This document shows positions 35,334-46,523 of a DNA stretch of 49,234 nucleotides, one piece after another. Positions within the stretch are counted from its first letter, which is position 1. Each line of letters begins with the position of its first letter. Source of the stretch: Pezizomycotina sp. ARF18 (taxonomy: Eukaryota > Ascomycota). A model generated the notes under the pieces. That model did not search any database and was not told the origin of the DNA. It worked only from the letters and a program-made list of their open reading frames with translations. The position numbers and the translations under genes were made by a program. Where the stretch lies: assembly GCA_002224055.1 (NCBI GenBank), contig AZLU01000048.1:1-49234 (forward strand), given 5' to 3'.

Positions 35334-35792
35334 ATGAAAATGTTATTCGCAGCGTTAACTTTCCTAGCCGTGTTCCTCGTCGGCAGCTCATACGCCTTCG
35401 ACCTCGATGAGATAAACAACTACGGCCGCGTCCGGGATCAAATGATGTGCACGGTTGGGAGTTATTACTGCGTAGGCGAAGGTGAACCGTGCCCCTTCAC
35501 TGGACTACCCCCGATCTCAGCCCATAATGCTTATTATTGCCCTTCAATGACATAGTACCCGGCTTCATGCAATTCGGTCAATTTTTCCCCAAGGTTCATC
35601 CGTCTACCGCTGCGCGCAATCGACAAAAAGGTCCTTGTTTAGGCGCACACAAGAGATCCGAAAACTTACAAAGTCTTACGACGACTGTAATATTCATGGG
35701 AAGAGTCCGAGGGCTACGCGAGCATAAATGACAAGACGTGCGCGACGATTTCGACGTCGAAGGCTGGAATGATGTGTTTATGTGTCGGCTAG
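35334..35792 (+). pseudogene. Small secreted cysteine protein, array copy 3 (decayed)
   Basis: Exon 1 (35334-35481) is intact: signal peptide MKMLFAALTFLAVFLVGSSYA, then CTVGSYYC, the same C-x6-C motif as copy 1, and a phase-1 donor (GTGAAC) at the same place. Intron 35482-35555 is 74 bases. Exon 2 begins VPGFMQFGQFFPKVHPS, parallel to PGFF in copy 1. After a shift YDDCNIHGKS appears, then, after another shift, INDKTCATISTS. A TAG at 35790-35792 interrupts what would be the YNGK region; homologous-looking sequence continues to about 35830. At least two shifts and one stop make this the most damaged copy. An uncorrected reading would give a 73-residue secreted peptide that retains the intron sequence. 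Confidence 0.55.
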
Positions 35793-37302
35793 ACGGAGCG
35801 ATAAGCGGCGCCGCTTCGCAGCGGCTAGAACGAAGCGTACTGATTATAAGTCTCGTTTACATGGTTGGACTTGCGATTTTCGGATGATTCCCTGAAGTTT
35901 TCAAGTAGCGGTCTCCTATTGCTGAGGCCGTGGTCCTTTCGACGTGGACTTCACTACACTCTTCTCGACGCCATCGTTGTATATTTTGTAAATAAGTTGG
36001 TCTCATCCTACTACGTTTCGTTAGACCAATATAGAATTGAATTTTCACTTTTATATCTACTGGTATATCGATATAAAGTTGTTTACGAGAGCTCCATCGC
36101 CCAATGGTACAGGAATCCCGGAGATCTTGCAACTCTTGCCCTTATTGCGTACTATAGTGACCGCACTCTGAAAGAATTCTTGTCTGTTTTTACGCTTCAA
36201 GTTCAAGCCGCGTCCCTACGTCTTTGGATATTGCGATTCGGTAATCTGGATAATACTGCCTTTTCCCATCGCGATTTCTTATATTAGTTTTTCGGGAAAA
36301 ATTTTCCCGATTCGGGGGATGCCATTCGCTAAATCGCCAGAACACGGACGCTTACTATATAACATGACACAGGGCGAAATATAGGTTGTCAAAAGACGGT
36401 TCGTTTTACAATCTATATACTTCAGTGGATTTCGAGGAAAACATACGAGGTCTCTGGTTAACTTTCGCTGAATGCCACATGTCGTCTGATATATTTGCTA
36501 GCAGGTCGCCGGCGGTGGGAATTCCTCACAGCGCCGAGTCGCGATAAGATTTGTAAATTTCTGTTAATTCTGCCTATAGGCCGCAAACGGTTAAGGCAAG
36601 TTTATTGTCTCCACACACCTCGTTTCAAGGCAAGAGCTGCGGGCTGGATCGTGGAAGGCGGGGAACCGGAATGGCCAAGCCTTTTAGCCTGCAGCGGCGC
36701 TGGAGTGGCTACACAGGATCGGTCTTTTCCGTTTCGCACTGCGTTTCCCCTGCAGTTTAGCTCGCGAGACTGAAGAAAGCCATCAGAATTTTCGTCGCCT
36801 GGAGTTTGCGCAGAAACGATGAGGAGTCATTAAGAGAATGGGACGAACAGAAGCGTTCCTTGGGCTACTCTGTTCTACAGAGACCTCCTCCCTCAAAGTG
36901 TAGACTTTCTAACGGTCATATTATAATTTTTCATTTCAAAATGGCGATCATATTATTAGCGGGATAATCGATGCCTCGACATCTGAAGGATGCACGGGAA
37001 ATAAGGGGCTTTGGGACCCCCAACTTTGAAGTAATCTGATGTATCGGTAAATTCCAGCAGCGACCGCGATTCGAGGAGGACCACGTTTATTGCACTCCTG
37101 CGAAAATTAACACGGCGGTATTATAGGTGTGGATACTTCTGTTTTCGCTCCGGGCTTACAACTCACAAGTACGTCCCGCCCGCCGCCGCGGCCGTCAAAA
37201 ATGTCCGTGTGCCCCTGAAACTCAATCTGACTTTACCATCTGTCATCATCGTGCGTTCAACGATAATGACACGGTAGAAACGAAGAACGAAACGACTCCG
37301 CG
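35793..37302. other. Intergenic stretch without a supported gene
   Basis: A plus-strand frame of 140 codons (35865-36287) has mixed composition and no motif; an overlapping minus-strand frame is equally featureless. Nothing else is seen. Confidence 0.35.
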
Positions 37303-38392
37303 ATGACGTCTCTTAGAGCTGAGCAGGCGATAGTAAGTCTTTAGTTCTCTATGTAATTAATACTTCTTCATCATGTCTAACATTCCATTCCTTCTTTTTA
37401 TATCAAAGGCTCTCGAGTTTACGTGCCTCTTCATGGCCTTGGTCTTCATATCTTTACGAATCTACACGCGAGTATGGCTGCAGAAAAAATTCATGTCCGC
37501 CGATACGGTTCTCTCATAGCATGGTGCTTTTCGCCGCTTACAACGCGGTGAACACGATCGATCTGAAACTCGGCTTGTTAAACCGGCGATCAAGGTTGAC
37601 GCATCGGGCGTGCCTAACTTTCAGGGATTTGTTAATCACGATGCAGAACTGAGTCTTGCACTAAAAGTACGTGTCTTTCCTTTCCACTTTATTCCAGCAT
37701 CCGCTCAAGAGCTGGGAGAGACTGCGACGATAGCATGCTAATATTGGGGTAATAAAAAGGCGATGTTCTTCTCTGTGATCTTTTACCTTTCCGGCATGTT
37801 CTTCGTCAAGTTCTCCTTCTTAGCGCTGTACTACACCATCATCCCGCCTACATTTCGCCTCCTCCGACTATCGCTTAACGTCACAACTATCATCACGATC
37901 ATCGGATACATCCTCATGATTGCCATAAACGTCCTTTGGTGCCTCCCCGTACACTTAAACTTTGAACCGAACGTTACCCGCGCATGCTACGCAGTTTTAA
38001 CGATCCCGCCTTACGCAGTCGTATTCACGTTCCATTTACTTACTGATATAATGATATACACACTACCGTTTTTCTTATTACCGATTTTACGGCGGAGTAA
38101 CGGAAATTCTTTACGCGGACTGATCGCGATTTTCTCCCTGGGCTTTCTGTCTATTGCCGTTACTGTTATTAGGGCTATAGTGGTCTGGAAAGGGGCGACG
38201 ATACCGGTGACCGGCGTTTTAGCCGCGCTGGAACAGTTGGTTGCTATCCTAGTGGCGTGTTCGCCGAGCTTGAAATGGCTGTGGAAGTCGGTGTGGATAC
38301 TTGCAGGGGAGGAACATGGGGGATGGACACGGCGCAGCAGACGGAGAAAGGTGGATGAGGAAGGATACGAGGGAGACGACGAAGGGATGTGA
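37303..38392 (+). pseudogene. Fungal-rhodopsin (Pth11-like) seven-helix membrane protein, interrupted
   Basis: Starts MTSLRAEQAI at 37303. Intron 37333-37408 (GTAAGT to AAAG, 76 bases). Exon 2 gives helix 1 (ALEFTCLFMALVFISLRIYT), the short basic loop, then, after two one-base shifts near 37520-37530, IAWC and FAAYNAVNTIDLKLG. Another shift leads to KVDASGVPNFQGF, and an in-frame TAA follows at 37739-37741. From 37763 the frame is open for 209 codons with several hydrophobic helices (VKFSFLALYY, ITIIGYILMIAINVLWCLPV, DIMIYTLPFFLLPILRR, AIFSLGFLSIAVTVIRAIVV) and a basic/acidic cytoplasmic tail. This is the layout of the fungal rhodopsin/Pth11-type family, proposed receptors at the plasma membrane. 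The stop and shifts suggest a pseudogene, unless they are consensus errors. It faces the gene at 38791-39803. Confidence 0.75.
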
Positions 38393-38790
38393 TAGGATAC
38401 GTTCAGGAAGAAGTTCGGGATGCTGAGAGAAATGTGTCGGTTGTAACAGCGGCAACAGCGACGGAGACTACGCTTAACAAGGATGAGAAAAGGAGTAGTT
38501 CTAGTAGTGGCATTGTTGTCATTGGGAGTTTGCCATTGGCGTTTGATCACGGTGGGGAAAGTGATATTCAAGATCGTTCATGGGCTGGTTATTGCTTCTG
38601 GGTTTGTTTTCTCTAGTTTCATGGTTTTTATAGCCAGTTTAATAGCAGGTTTTCAAGGTTAGTTCACTGTCACACGGATCTAAAATATGGCTCTTGTGTA
38701 TATATATATAAATTGGTATTACTTTGATTAAGATTTACACGATATTCTTAATATGATCCCCCTTTTAGATCTTACAACTTTTACAAGCAT
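38393..38790. terminator. Shared 3' region of two convergent genes
   Basis: Lies between the stop codons of the rhodopsin-like and metallo-beta-lactamase-like genes. It is T-rich near 38690-38760 and probably holds both 3' ends; no specific poly-A signal can be assigned. Confidence 0.3.
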
Positions 38791-39803
38791 TTACTGTGGC
38801 AAGAACATATCAGCATTCTTCTCCGGCCATTTATCGTCATGCGCAATAATAACGTCGACATTACCACCTCCGCCTTAACAAACTCCATCAGTTTCTTAAT
38901 ATCCTCCACGTGTTTCTTTGCCGTCGCAAGGTCCTCGTGCATGCTCGCCTCGCTACACGCGCACCCCGGCGCACCTGGCTGTTCCCAAGTTCCAATCTCT
39001 CCTTTGCCCTCAAGGATAATACTATCGTGACAACTATCCCCAGCAAAATACAAAAACTTATCGCCCTCGCCCACACGCACCAGTAGATTGATGTGGCCCG
39101 CCAGATGCCTGGGGCATCAACGATATACACGCTCTGGTCGCTGAACAGGTCCACGACGCGGTGGGGAAGTTGCGCGGAGAACTCCGACCAGATTAAGTTA
39201 AGAGGCGTAGATGCACCAATAGCGGGAACACTGGATGAATCAGACGGTCCTAGTTCGATTGTCCTGTTATCGGATGGCGATGTCGGCAGGAGATCTTGGG
39301 GAGGACCGATGCCCTTGAGACCGCCTTTGTCTAAGCGAGCCAGTGTACCGGGACCGACGAGGAACAACGTTGGTGCACCGAAGAGGCGGGCATCACCGGT
39401 ATGATCGAAATGACCTATTATGAAAACAATTGTCATTAGCTCTCGGATTTATCCTAGCCTTTCGATCAGAAATTATGATAGCTTTATAACTCACAATGCG
39501 ATAGTATAACAACATCGATATCTTCCTTCTTCAATACGTTCTTTTCAAGCGCATTCAGCACATTCTGACGCGTATCGACCTCCCAATCACTCCATGGCAG
39601 GCCCCGAACAGGATTCTTGGATCGTGCTCTATACCCAAATCGAAGAGCAGTCGTGTTTTGCGGCCGTTGATGTCCGTATGCGTGATAAGGAACGATAACG
39701 CAGGGATTTTGCGGCGTAAGGTTGGATTATCGGATTTTATAAGGAATTTCTGCGGGAGCGTAACGTAGCCACCGTTGATGGCGGAGACAGTCGGGAGTGT
39801 CAT
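38791..39803 (-). CDS. Metallo-beta-lactamase-fold hydrolase (lactonase-like)
   Basis: Starts MTLPTVSAINGGYVTLPQKF at 39803. Exon 1 ends inside a codon at 39495; intron 39415-39494 (GTGAGT to ATAG, 80 bases). Splicing creates the metal-binding motif SHCHFDHTGD (HxHxDH). Further metal ligands are visible: the histidine of PGHLAGH near 39100, the aspartate of FAGDSCHD near 39040 and the histidine of IAHDDKW near 38840. All expected zinc ligands are thus present. The protein, about 310 residues, resembles the fungal group related to bacterial N-acyl-homoserine-lactone lactonases; the substrate is unknown. Three apparent one-base losses, at 39613-39618 (short A/T run), 39105-39108 (CC) and 38863-38867 (CC), break the frame. 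With every catalytic residue preserved, sequencing error is a likely cause. No signal peptide, so probably cytosolic. Confidence 0.8.
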
Positions 39804-40710
39804 GGTGTTGTATCGAGTGGATGGTGATATTTGAGGGATGAGGTTGCTTTGTAGGCGTTTGTCGCGGATAATGACGATGATGACACAGGATTGAATTAAC
39901 GGGAAGTCGTAAACCGTATTTATACACCAGAGCCAAGGATCGCCGTGAAAGGTTCGCGATCAAGATAGTTATGCACATAACATCCTCGGTGGATTATTCT
40001 CGAGAGATCCATTCAAGAAGCGACTTTTGGCGGCTCGTGACTCGGCCGAAGGATGGAATTACGTCACGGCATTTATAATACATTCGGAAGGTCGCTGCCG
40101 ATACATATCTCAAAGCAGGGCGTTGCTTTATAATGCCAGGCTGTGTTTATTTCGATGATTAGTACAAGGGACAAGGTTCGGTACGATATGGAAGCCACGG
40201 AACCATGTTTCGAACTGTTGAACCATGTCTGTGAACACATGAGAAGTCCCGAAGATAGGGAACCACGCTCTTCAATGTTATACTTGAGTTCCGTCTCCTG
40301 AGACGACCTATAGCTTAAATAACACATTTTTCCCTTCGAAACAGTTTGGTGTGACAGCGCCATGAACAGAATTTCGATACTTTTTTGTTTTTTTTAATTA
40401 TATACAAATTTTCGAAATACAATGATCGTATGAGTAGTCGACCTCAGGGTAGTTACGGAACTGAACTTAATAACTTCACATAGAGGACAACGTAATTTAA
40501 CTCTATGATATATATTGAAAGATATAATCGCGCTCAGATAGTTTCATATATTCTTATTTTTATATTTTGGTCTAGTATGCATCTTTTATTTTAAGCTAAT
40601 ACGATTGTGGGATTTTTTTTAAGTGAAGTTACACTTTAAAAATGGAAAAACCAATTTTTGCGTGTAGCAGTCTCTGACTGGGCGGATGGGGTCCTGGCCT
40701 CACGATTGGC
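39804..40710. promoter_or_regulatory. Upstream region of the metallo-beta-lactamase-like gene
   Basis: No gene features. A minus-strand frame at 40073-40363 is without motif. The proximal 100-200 bases presumably hold the promoter; no TATA box is convincing. Confidence 0.3.
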
Positions 40711-41455
40711 GGGTAACGTATTGCATCTACCTACCTATTGGTTACCCTTACCTATCGAGCCACACCACACAACCTCAGTTTTACACCAAAAAATGACATT
40801 TTTAAAGTAAAATATCTCGACAACGAGTTTATGAAAATTTTTAAAACTCAAATATGCGTTAATTTATATATAAACCTATATCATATTAAATTTAAAGATA
40901 TTTTTACTCATGCGTCGTTGAGTGACGCTTAAATCATTTAATTTATAACTATTTACACATTTTTTATATATGAATCGCATATAAAAATATGCACGTATAA
41001 AAACGGTGATAACTCGACAGCTAACACATAAATTTATAATAACTTACTCTAATAATATAAGCTGTAGCGATTCCAACGGTATATATAGTATAATCATAGC
41101 TGGCGTGGTTGTTGAGATATATTCGATTTTTATTTTTACATAGTAAATTTTATGTGTCGACGCTCGAAATACTAACGAAAATATAAATAAAAAATTTTTA
41201 ATATTCGAAAACTCGGCCGATCGCGCTGAAAGTTAAATATTATTATATAAGATTAACCGTACTTTGATGAATCTGTGAGCTTTACGATGATCGGATGTAT
41301 GTATATTCATTCGTTAAGACATTTAATAATGTGGATCGAATATAAGTTTGAAAAGGGGGGACCCTCAGAGATTTGCGATAAAAATTAATTTTCTGGCTCA
41401 CTTAGTCATGTAGCTCGATAGTAAGGGTCACCAATAGCTAGGTGCAATACGTTAA
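40711..41455. mobile_element. AT-rich element with about 45-base terminal inverted repeats
   Basis: The left arm (40711-40760) contains CGTATTGCATCTACCTACC and TTGGTTACCCTTACCTATCG. The right arm (41412-41455) carries their inverse complement with few changes (CTCGATAGTAAGGGTCACC, AGGTGCAATACGTTAAC). The roughly 650-base interior is AT-rich with no coding frame, fitting a non-autonomous DNA transposon. Weaker complementarity (GGGGTC...CACGATTG with its inverse near 41463-41480) may extend the arms outward. Confidence 0.7.
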
Positions 41456-41656
41456 CGCTGTCGACCCCGTGATTGCGGGTATCACCAACCCCAAACCTAA
41501 GCGTGTTAGACTTCTCTGCTTACATAACCCCTAACTGACGAGGTCTTAAGATTCACACCCGTATACCGAATCCTTGAAGACCGGTTGAGCGTAAAGGATG
41601 AGGCGGCTACCATGTAAGATCTTGGCGATCCAGGATTCCGCAGCCTGAATGGAGAG

Positions 41657-43314
41657 TCATCTAAACGGATCATTCACTTGAGGCGCCAACAAATACTCGA
41701 TACCACACTGAAGGATCCTCGAGCTGTCCCTAAGCATGCCATGCCTATAAACAGTGCAGCTAGAGTAAGAAGCAAGTGGTTTGTCGCAGGATAGAGCAGG
41801 TCCTAACCAGGGCTTCAGCATCTTGAATACTCGAAGAACTTCGGATCCTTCCTCCGTTGGTATACATTCCAATATACGACATGCTGCAAAGATAGTGAAA
41901 CAATTATTTGCTACATATCGTCTTTCGTAATCTGTGAAGACAGCTTTAATCTCCTGCTCCGCTACATAAGGCATTCCAATAGAGTCAAAAATATCCACTC
42001 TCTGGTGGCGAAACCACAACGAGTCGGAGTCGGAGGTCTTTAAATCCTGCGGCACATTATTTGATATTTTGGGGTCGTGAAGGGAGTCCATAATTTCCAC
42101 TACTAAACTATAGTTCCCTGACATGGCGCTTTTCTGTCTCCGGGTCTCCATTATCCGTGAGCAGAATATCGCTGATCTTCTTGAAGTTATTGTATACAAT
42201 AGGGCTCTCTGAGGATGAACCCATTGGCGTTGACGCCACCCAGCGCGATATAAGTGGCATAAAGATTGATAGAACAAGAAGCAGTTTCCGAGCACATAAC
42301 CCTTTTTGAAGGCAAGGCCGAGAAATCCGCCCCTGGGAACCGATGCTGCCAACATACGAGGCATAACTTCGTCTATATCCCACCATACGTCGGGGCTGTA
42401 GAGGATATTTTCCTCGTTACGAATCGTTTCGTCCAATGTCCTAGTGACTTCGCTTTGCTGGTACTGCAGCCCGTAAAAATATTCTGAATCAATGCTATCC
42501 AAGAAACACTGTTCGTGGAGTTCCGGACACCAATCCTTGTCAACAAATACTGCGGACCAAACGCCGTCTTCTGAAACCGACCTTCCTGTAACTACCCTTG
42601 CAATCGTACGCCATTCTGCTTCTGATCGTTGCTGGCATTGTACATCCTCAACGAATATCTTCCAATTTCTATCCAAGCTTCTTCCATGGTTTGGAAATTC
42701 AATAGTTCGACACAGACAAGCTTATTGTCCCATTCAAAATCGTGTCCGTGTCATGAAGCGGCTCATAGCTAATGTCGCCTGAACATGCGTCCCAAATACT
42801 CCCTTGTCTGCTACTCCCATCATCCAACTTGAGCGTGTGTAAGATCGATGTGCGAGTGCACTTATTTCGGAGTTTGAGTCCTCTTCCGAAGAATTTCCGT
42901 GATATCTTCCTCATTCTCGATATCGTCCTCGGATCTAAACTCAAAACGCTAGATATAATCTTCTCTTTGCCGAGGAGGCGCTTTGGGCCTCCACGACACC
43001 ACAAGGCACGGCAGGAGCAGTAGCAAGGCCTCCGGAGTCTTTCAAAGGGGAACTGGGTGTACGGATGAGAGCGAGAGAACTGGGGGAGAAAGAGTGGGGT
43101 GATTCTCAGGACCAAGCGAGGGCAGTGCGATGTTTTCATGCGCGTCATTTTCTATCGCAGATGCTCCAAGATTGGAGGTGCATGGGACGGAAGGTGCATC
43201 TTCGATTACAGTTGACGGTATTTCGGCATTGTCCATATCAAGTACAGGTTTCAAAGTTGATGTGGTTTTGGTTCTTGACCTTGCTCTATGCCAGTGCCCG
43301 CACAAATCTATCAA
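41657..43314 (-). CDS. Unrecognised protein gene, several shifts
   Basis: I do not recognise the family. From 43314 the minus strand begins MIDLCGHWHRARSRTKTTST, an N-terminus of the kind often seen in fungal hypothetical proteins, with a Ser/Pro-rich low-complexity part to about 43045. The next frame (42699-43030) reads LLGKEKIISSVLSLDPRTIS and is basic. The longest frame (339 codons, 41657-42676) starts near MDRNWKIFVEDVQ and ends APQVNDPFR. Inside it, between about 42110 and 42280, a neighbouring frame is more coding-like (SPIVYNNFKKISDILLTDN), pointing to two compensating one-base errors. No signal peptide or transmembrane helix is evident. A product of about 540 residues is plausible. 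The start is chosen from composition only. Confidence 0.45.
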
Positions 43315-44567
43315 CTTCTTTTTTAGGGAAGTATCACTAAATTATCCCACGAGATTAGCATAAGTGGAGGTGAATATTCGATAATAAATATCTTCATATA
43401 ATACTGTGACTGGTGTTAAAGCTTACTGTGGATGAAAGTTACGAGCGTCAAGTCCCCTTCTAATAAAGACATCTTCGGACGCTGGTCCCCAAACCCCTGG
43501 CTGATAATCAATCGTTGTGGCTGCCCGCTCCCGCTCGTCGTAGCGCCTACGTTTCGTCGGCGGCCTCGCCAACGTGAAGTTTCGGGATGGGCTCACGGTG
43601 CGGCGGGACAGGCCCCTTTCCTCTCCCCATTTTGAAGCCAGCGTCAGCTTCTTGTTTTCCTTTATTTATTTGTTTGTTTTTTTTTTTTTTTTATAAACCA
43701 CCGAGGCGGAAGTCTCTATGCTCCGGTTGTCGCTAGTTGAGTGGGAAAATATAATAGAGATGGTAGATTGGTGAAGAGTTTACCGGACTGAGAGAAATGA
43801 TTGTAAGCGATAGCCTCCCTAAGGCCCTGATCTGTGGGCGCATCTCTGTCGTTATATATACGCAGAGCCCATCGTGCTTGCGTTTTCTATGCTTTTTCTA
43901 GAAAAAAAAAAAAAAAAAAGAAAAAAAAGAAACACCGCAGCTAAAGTAGTGGGCATCACGAAGGCTGACAAATGACAGGTTTCATCTTCGTCGAGCCTGT
44001 CTGCCGCCTTTGGACGTAGTAAGCTAATGAAAACGAGCTTTGAAAGTGCATTTGCCCATGTGAAGAATTGCACTTCTTGGACCATTTTCCGGCTAGGTAA
44101 GAGAGCGGGATGGGATAGAGACATGGTTAAACATATCATTATACCTGAGAGTATGTAGGCGTACACGACCATGCAATCAGACCAATATGGATACAACTTC
44201 TACAAGCGTAGCTTGGTAGTAAGTAGGACCAGATTATCGAATATTTCACATTCATAAACTAGTGTGACGTTTATTTGCAACAGCAAAGGAATCTCCGGCA
44301 AGTTATACGAGGATATAAGACGAATGAGGCCGACCAACGACGTTTTATTTACCGCTCCATGTGTGGTAAAGGTCGGTGTACTACCTGGAACGGAAGAAGT
44401 TGGCACAACGTCTGATCTTTCTATTATTCAAGTCTATTCTAATACATTGATAGATGTTACTGCCCTTTGGCTCCTAACGGATGATGCTATACAAAGGATT
44501 GAAATAACGGAAGATACAAATGCTCTGCGAATGTATTTAAATACAATGAAAACAGCTAGCGTCATAG
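43315..44567. other. Intergenic stretch with homopolymers
   Basis: Runs of T at 43678-43693 and of A at 43902-43929. Frames at 43432-43635 and 43852-44196 lack features. No gene is supported. Confidence 0.4.
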
Positions 44568-45110
44568 TCAGGCCCAAGAAGGCCATCTCGACGCGTTTAC
44601 CTTCACTGGAAGAGCCGCTTTTCTTCTTCCCCGATCCGTAGCTTTAGCACCAGTGGAAGACGACGACTCGGCGGCCTTTTCGCCTTTGGTAGATGAAGTT
44701 TTTGTGGGGCTCCCATCCTTATCCTTAAGCACCCTTAAGTCCTTCACATCAGCGTACTTCTCTTCGTTTTTAGGCGAGGGCTATTCTTAGATTTTCCTCT
44801 TCAGAGGATGAGTCTTCCTTGATTTTTACATAGTTGGATGAAGATTTCTTCGAAGTCCTACATTATAATAAATAGATTAGTTGCTGAGACAGATTCGAAC
44901 CGTATGGCGCCTAATGCGAGCGGGATCTTTTTGAACTTACTCGGAACCTGGCACAGTTCAAAGGTTTTGCCATCGTGCAACCGGTGGCTGATGATCGCGC
45001 AGAGGATAAGCTTCCTACCGTTCCCTTTCACGAGCTCTTGGTAGACCAATCTGGCCCTACCGGCATCATTGTTTTCCCGAGTGAACCTCCGGAAGCGTCG
45101 GAGTAATGGG
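44568..45110 (-). CDS. Unrecognised gene with Lys/Ser-rich C-terminus
   Basis: The minus strand encodes RFTRENNDAGRARLVYQE followed by LVKGNGRKLILCAIISHRL (44858-45110), then, in shifted frames, a charged region (KIKEDSSSEEENLRIAL) and a Lys/Ser/Thr-rich tail (SSTKGEKAAESSSSTGAKA), with a stop at 44568-44570. The low-complexity charged tail suggests a disordered region, as in many nuclear proteins, but no domain is identified. The 5' limit is uncertain, and an exon may lie upstream. At least two shifts are needed to join the parts. Confidence 0.3.
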
Positions 45111-45744
45111 ATACAGCTTAAAGTGTAACTTTACCGGAGTGCTCGATATTACGCTCACACTCAGAAGTTATGGGAACATGCGTTGGGGGTAGAAGTTATG
45201 CGGTAACTGTAGCCTCGCGTGGAATCTGATGCGACGAGAGAAAAATATTGTTAGTACGTACAGACTTTGCGCAAGCGTGATACCAGAAGCTGAGAGCTTC
45301 TTAGAGCGCAACGAGGAGTGCTGGGTAGTGGGATTCAATTCAGGTAACTCACTAACGGCACGATAAGCCCATCAAGATCAAACCCGGAGATATTGATTAA
45401 CGCACGTTCGGCGTCCTTTTGGTGACCTTGAACTCTCCCTCGCTTTTGGGGTCTATTCATAGATTAGCCAGAGACTTATAAAACTCGACAATAATATCTC
45501 GATCCCCAAAGATAACACGGACGCTTGAATTTGTCTCTTTTAACACATACGGCAGATATATTCTGGCCCAGTCTGGAATACTTCTTTAGACGCCTTGGGC
45601 TGAGCGGCTGCGAGGACGTAGCCGTAGCAAGGATAGATGCAATATGGGTAGAAACTTCATGACTTAGAAATGCGGTATTAGGTTGCTTTTGAGACTTATT
45701 GAGGAAAGAAGGGATAAAAAATTTACAGCGAATATAAGGAGTAG

Positions 45745-46027
45745 CTATCCAGCTGGCAGAATGACCAGGCTAGGGTAAAGCCTTCGATCAGGGATTTTAA
45801 GATTATCGTCCGACGAATTCGGCCTATATTTATAGAAAAAGGGTGCTCCCTGGTCTTCCAGCGTGGGGTTCGGCACTGGATGCACTATTCTTCGGAATAT
45901 TGCTTTTAGTGTCTGCCGAGGGAATAATTTCGGGACTGAACCGTGAAAACTGCTCAATATTCGCCCAAATATAGCAATGGCTTCTGATCTTAAGCGGGCT
46001 TATTTCTCTCAAGATGAGTTGAGACAT
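45745..46027 (-). CDS. Unrecognised short coding-like segment
   Basis: Two overlapping minus-strand frames share this span. One starts MSQLILREISPLKIRSH at 46027; the other ends NLKIPDRRLYPSLVILPAG at 45745 and includes NPTLEDQGAPFFYKY. The second half of the latter looks coding and is followed by GTAGCT, a possible donor, so this may be an internal exon of a larger gene whose other exons I cannot place. No motif is seen. Confidence 0.25.
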
Positions 46028-46523
46028 TGAACGTTATCGCTCTCTACTTACCCACACGATCCTGAACTTTCAGTATTATAAGATAAACATTCTGAAAGTT
46101 TATTCTACCGGCATGCCTTCTGCGGATCTCTGGTCTCATGTCAAATGGAGGACGCGTAGTGAGACATGCTAACCCTTTCCCATCGTTTCGAAGGTCCTCG
46201 CAGGTATTTCAACGAAATCCCAAAACGAGATACACGGCCAGATGGACGCTGGCGTCACGACTTCCATGGTAACATAGCGTGTAATCACTTAGAGTGGCTC
46301 ACATGTCTAACATTAATTGTACGCATACTTTACGGGTGGGGAAAAAAATTTAACAGCAAATGAAAAGTTTCTAACGGCAGTCTATCAAACCAAAAAGCCT
46401 ACAGCACCAATCCACTTCTCAAAAGCAGACAAGAGATGAAGGTAAAACACAAGACAGTCTATAAAAATAGCTAAGTTTTCGTCAGTCTTGAAAAACCACA
46501 TAAAGAACCAAACTCTGATCTAT

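Noticed and set aside
35865-36287. Plus-strand frame of 140 codons
   Set aside because: No motif or family sense, and the opposite strand is equally open; treated as chance.
37667-37697. Apparent GT-AG intron in the rhodopsin-like gene
   Set aside because: At 31 bases it is shorter than fungal introns normally are, and the frame reads through sensibly without splicing.
39093-39404. Plus-strand frame of 103 codons
   Set aside because: Antisense to the metallo-beta-lactamase-like exon 2, whose zinc-binding motifs settle the strand.
26775-39618. Programmed ribosomal frameshifting as the cause of the repeated frame breaks
   Set aside because: Breaks occur in unrelated genes without a shared slippery site or downstream structure; base loss is simpler.
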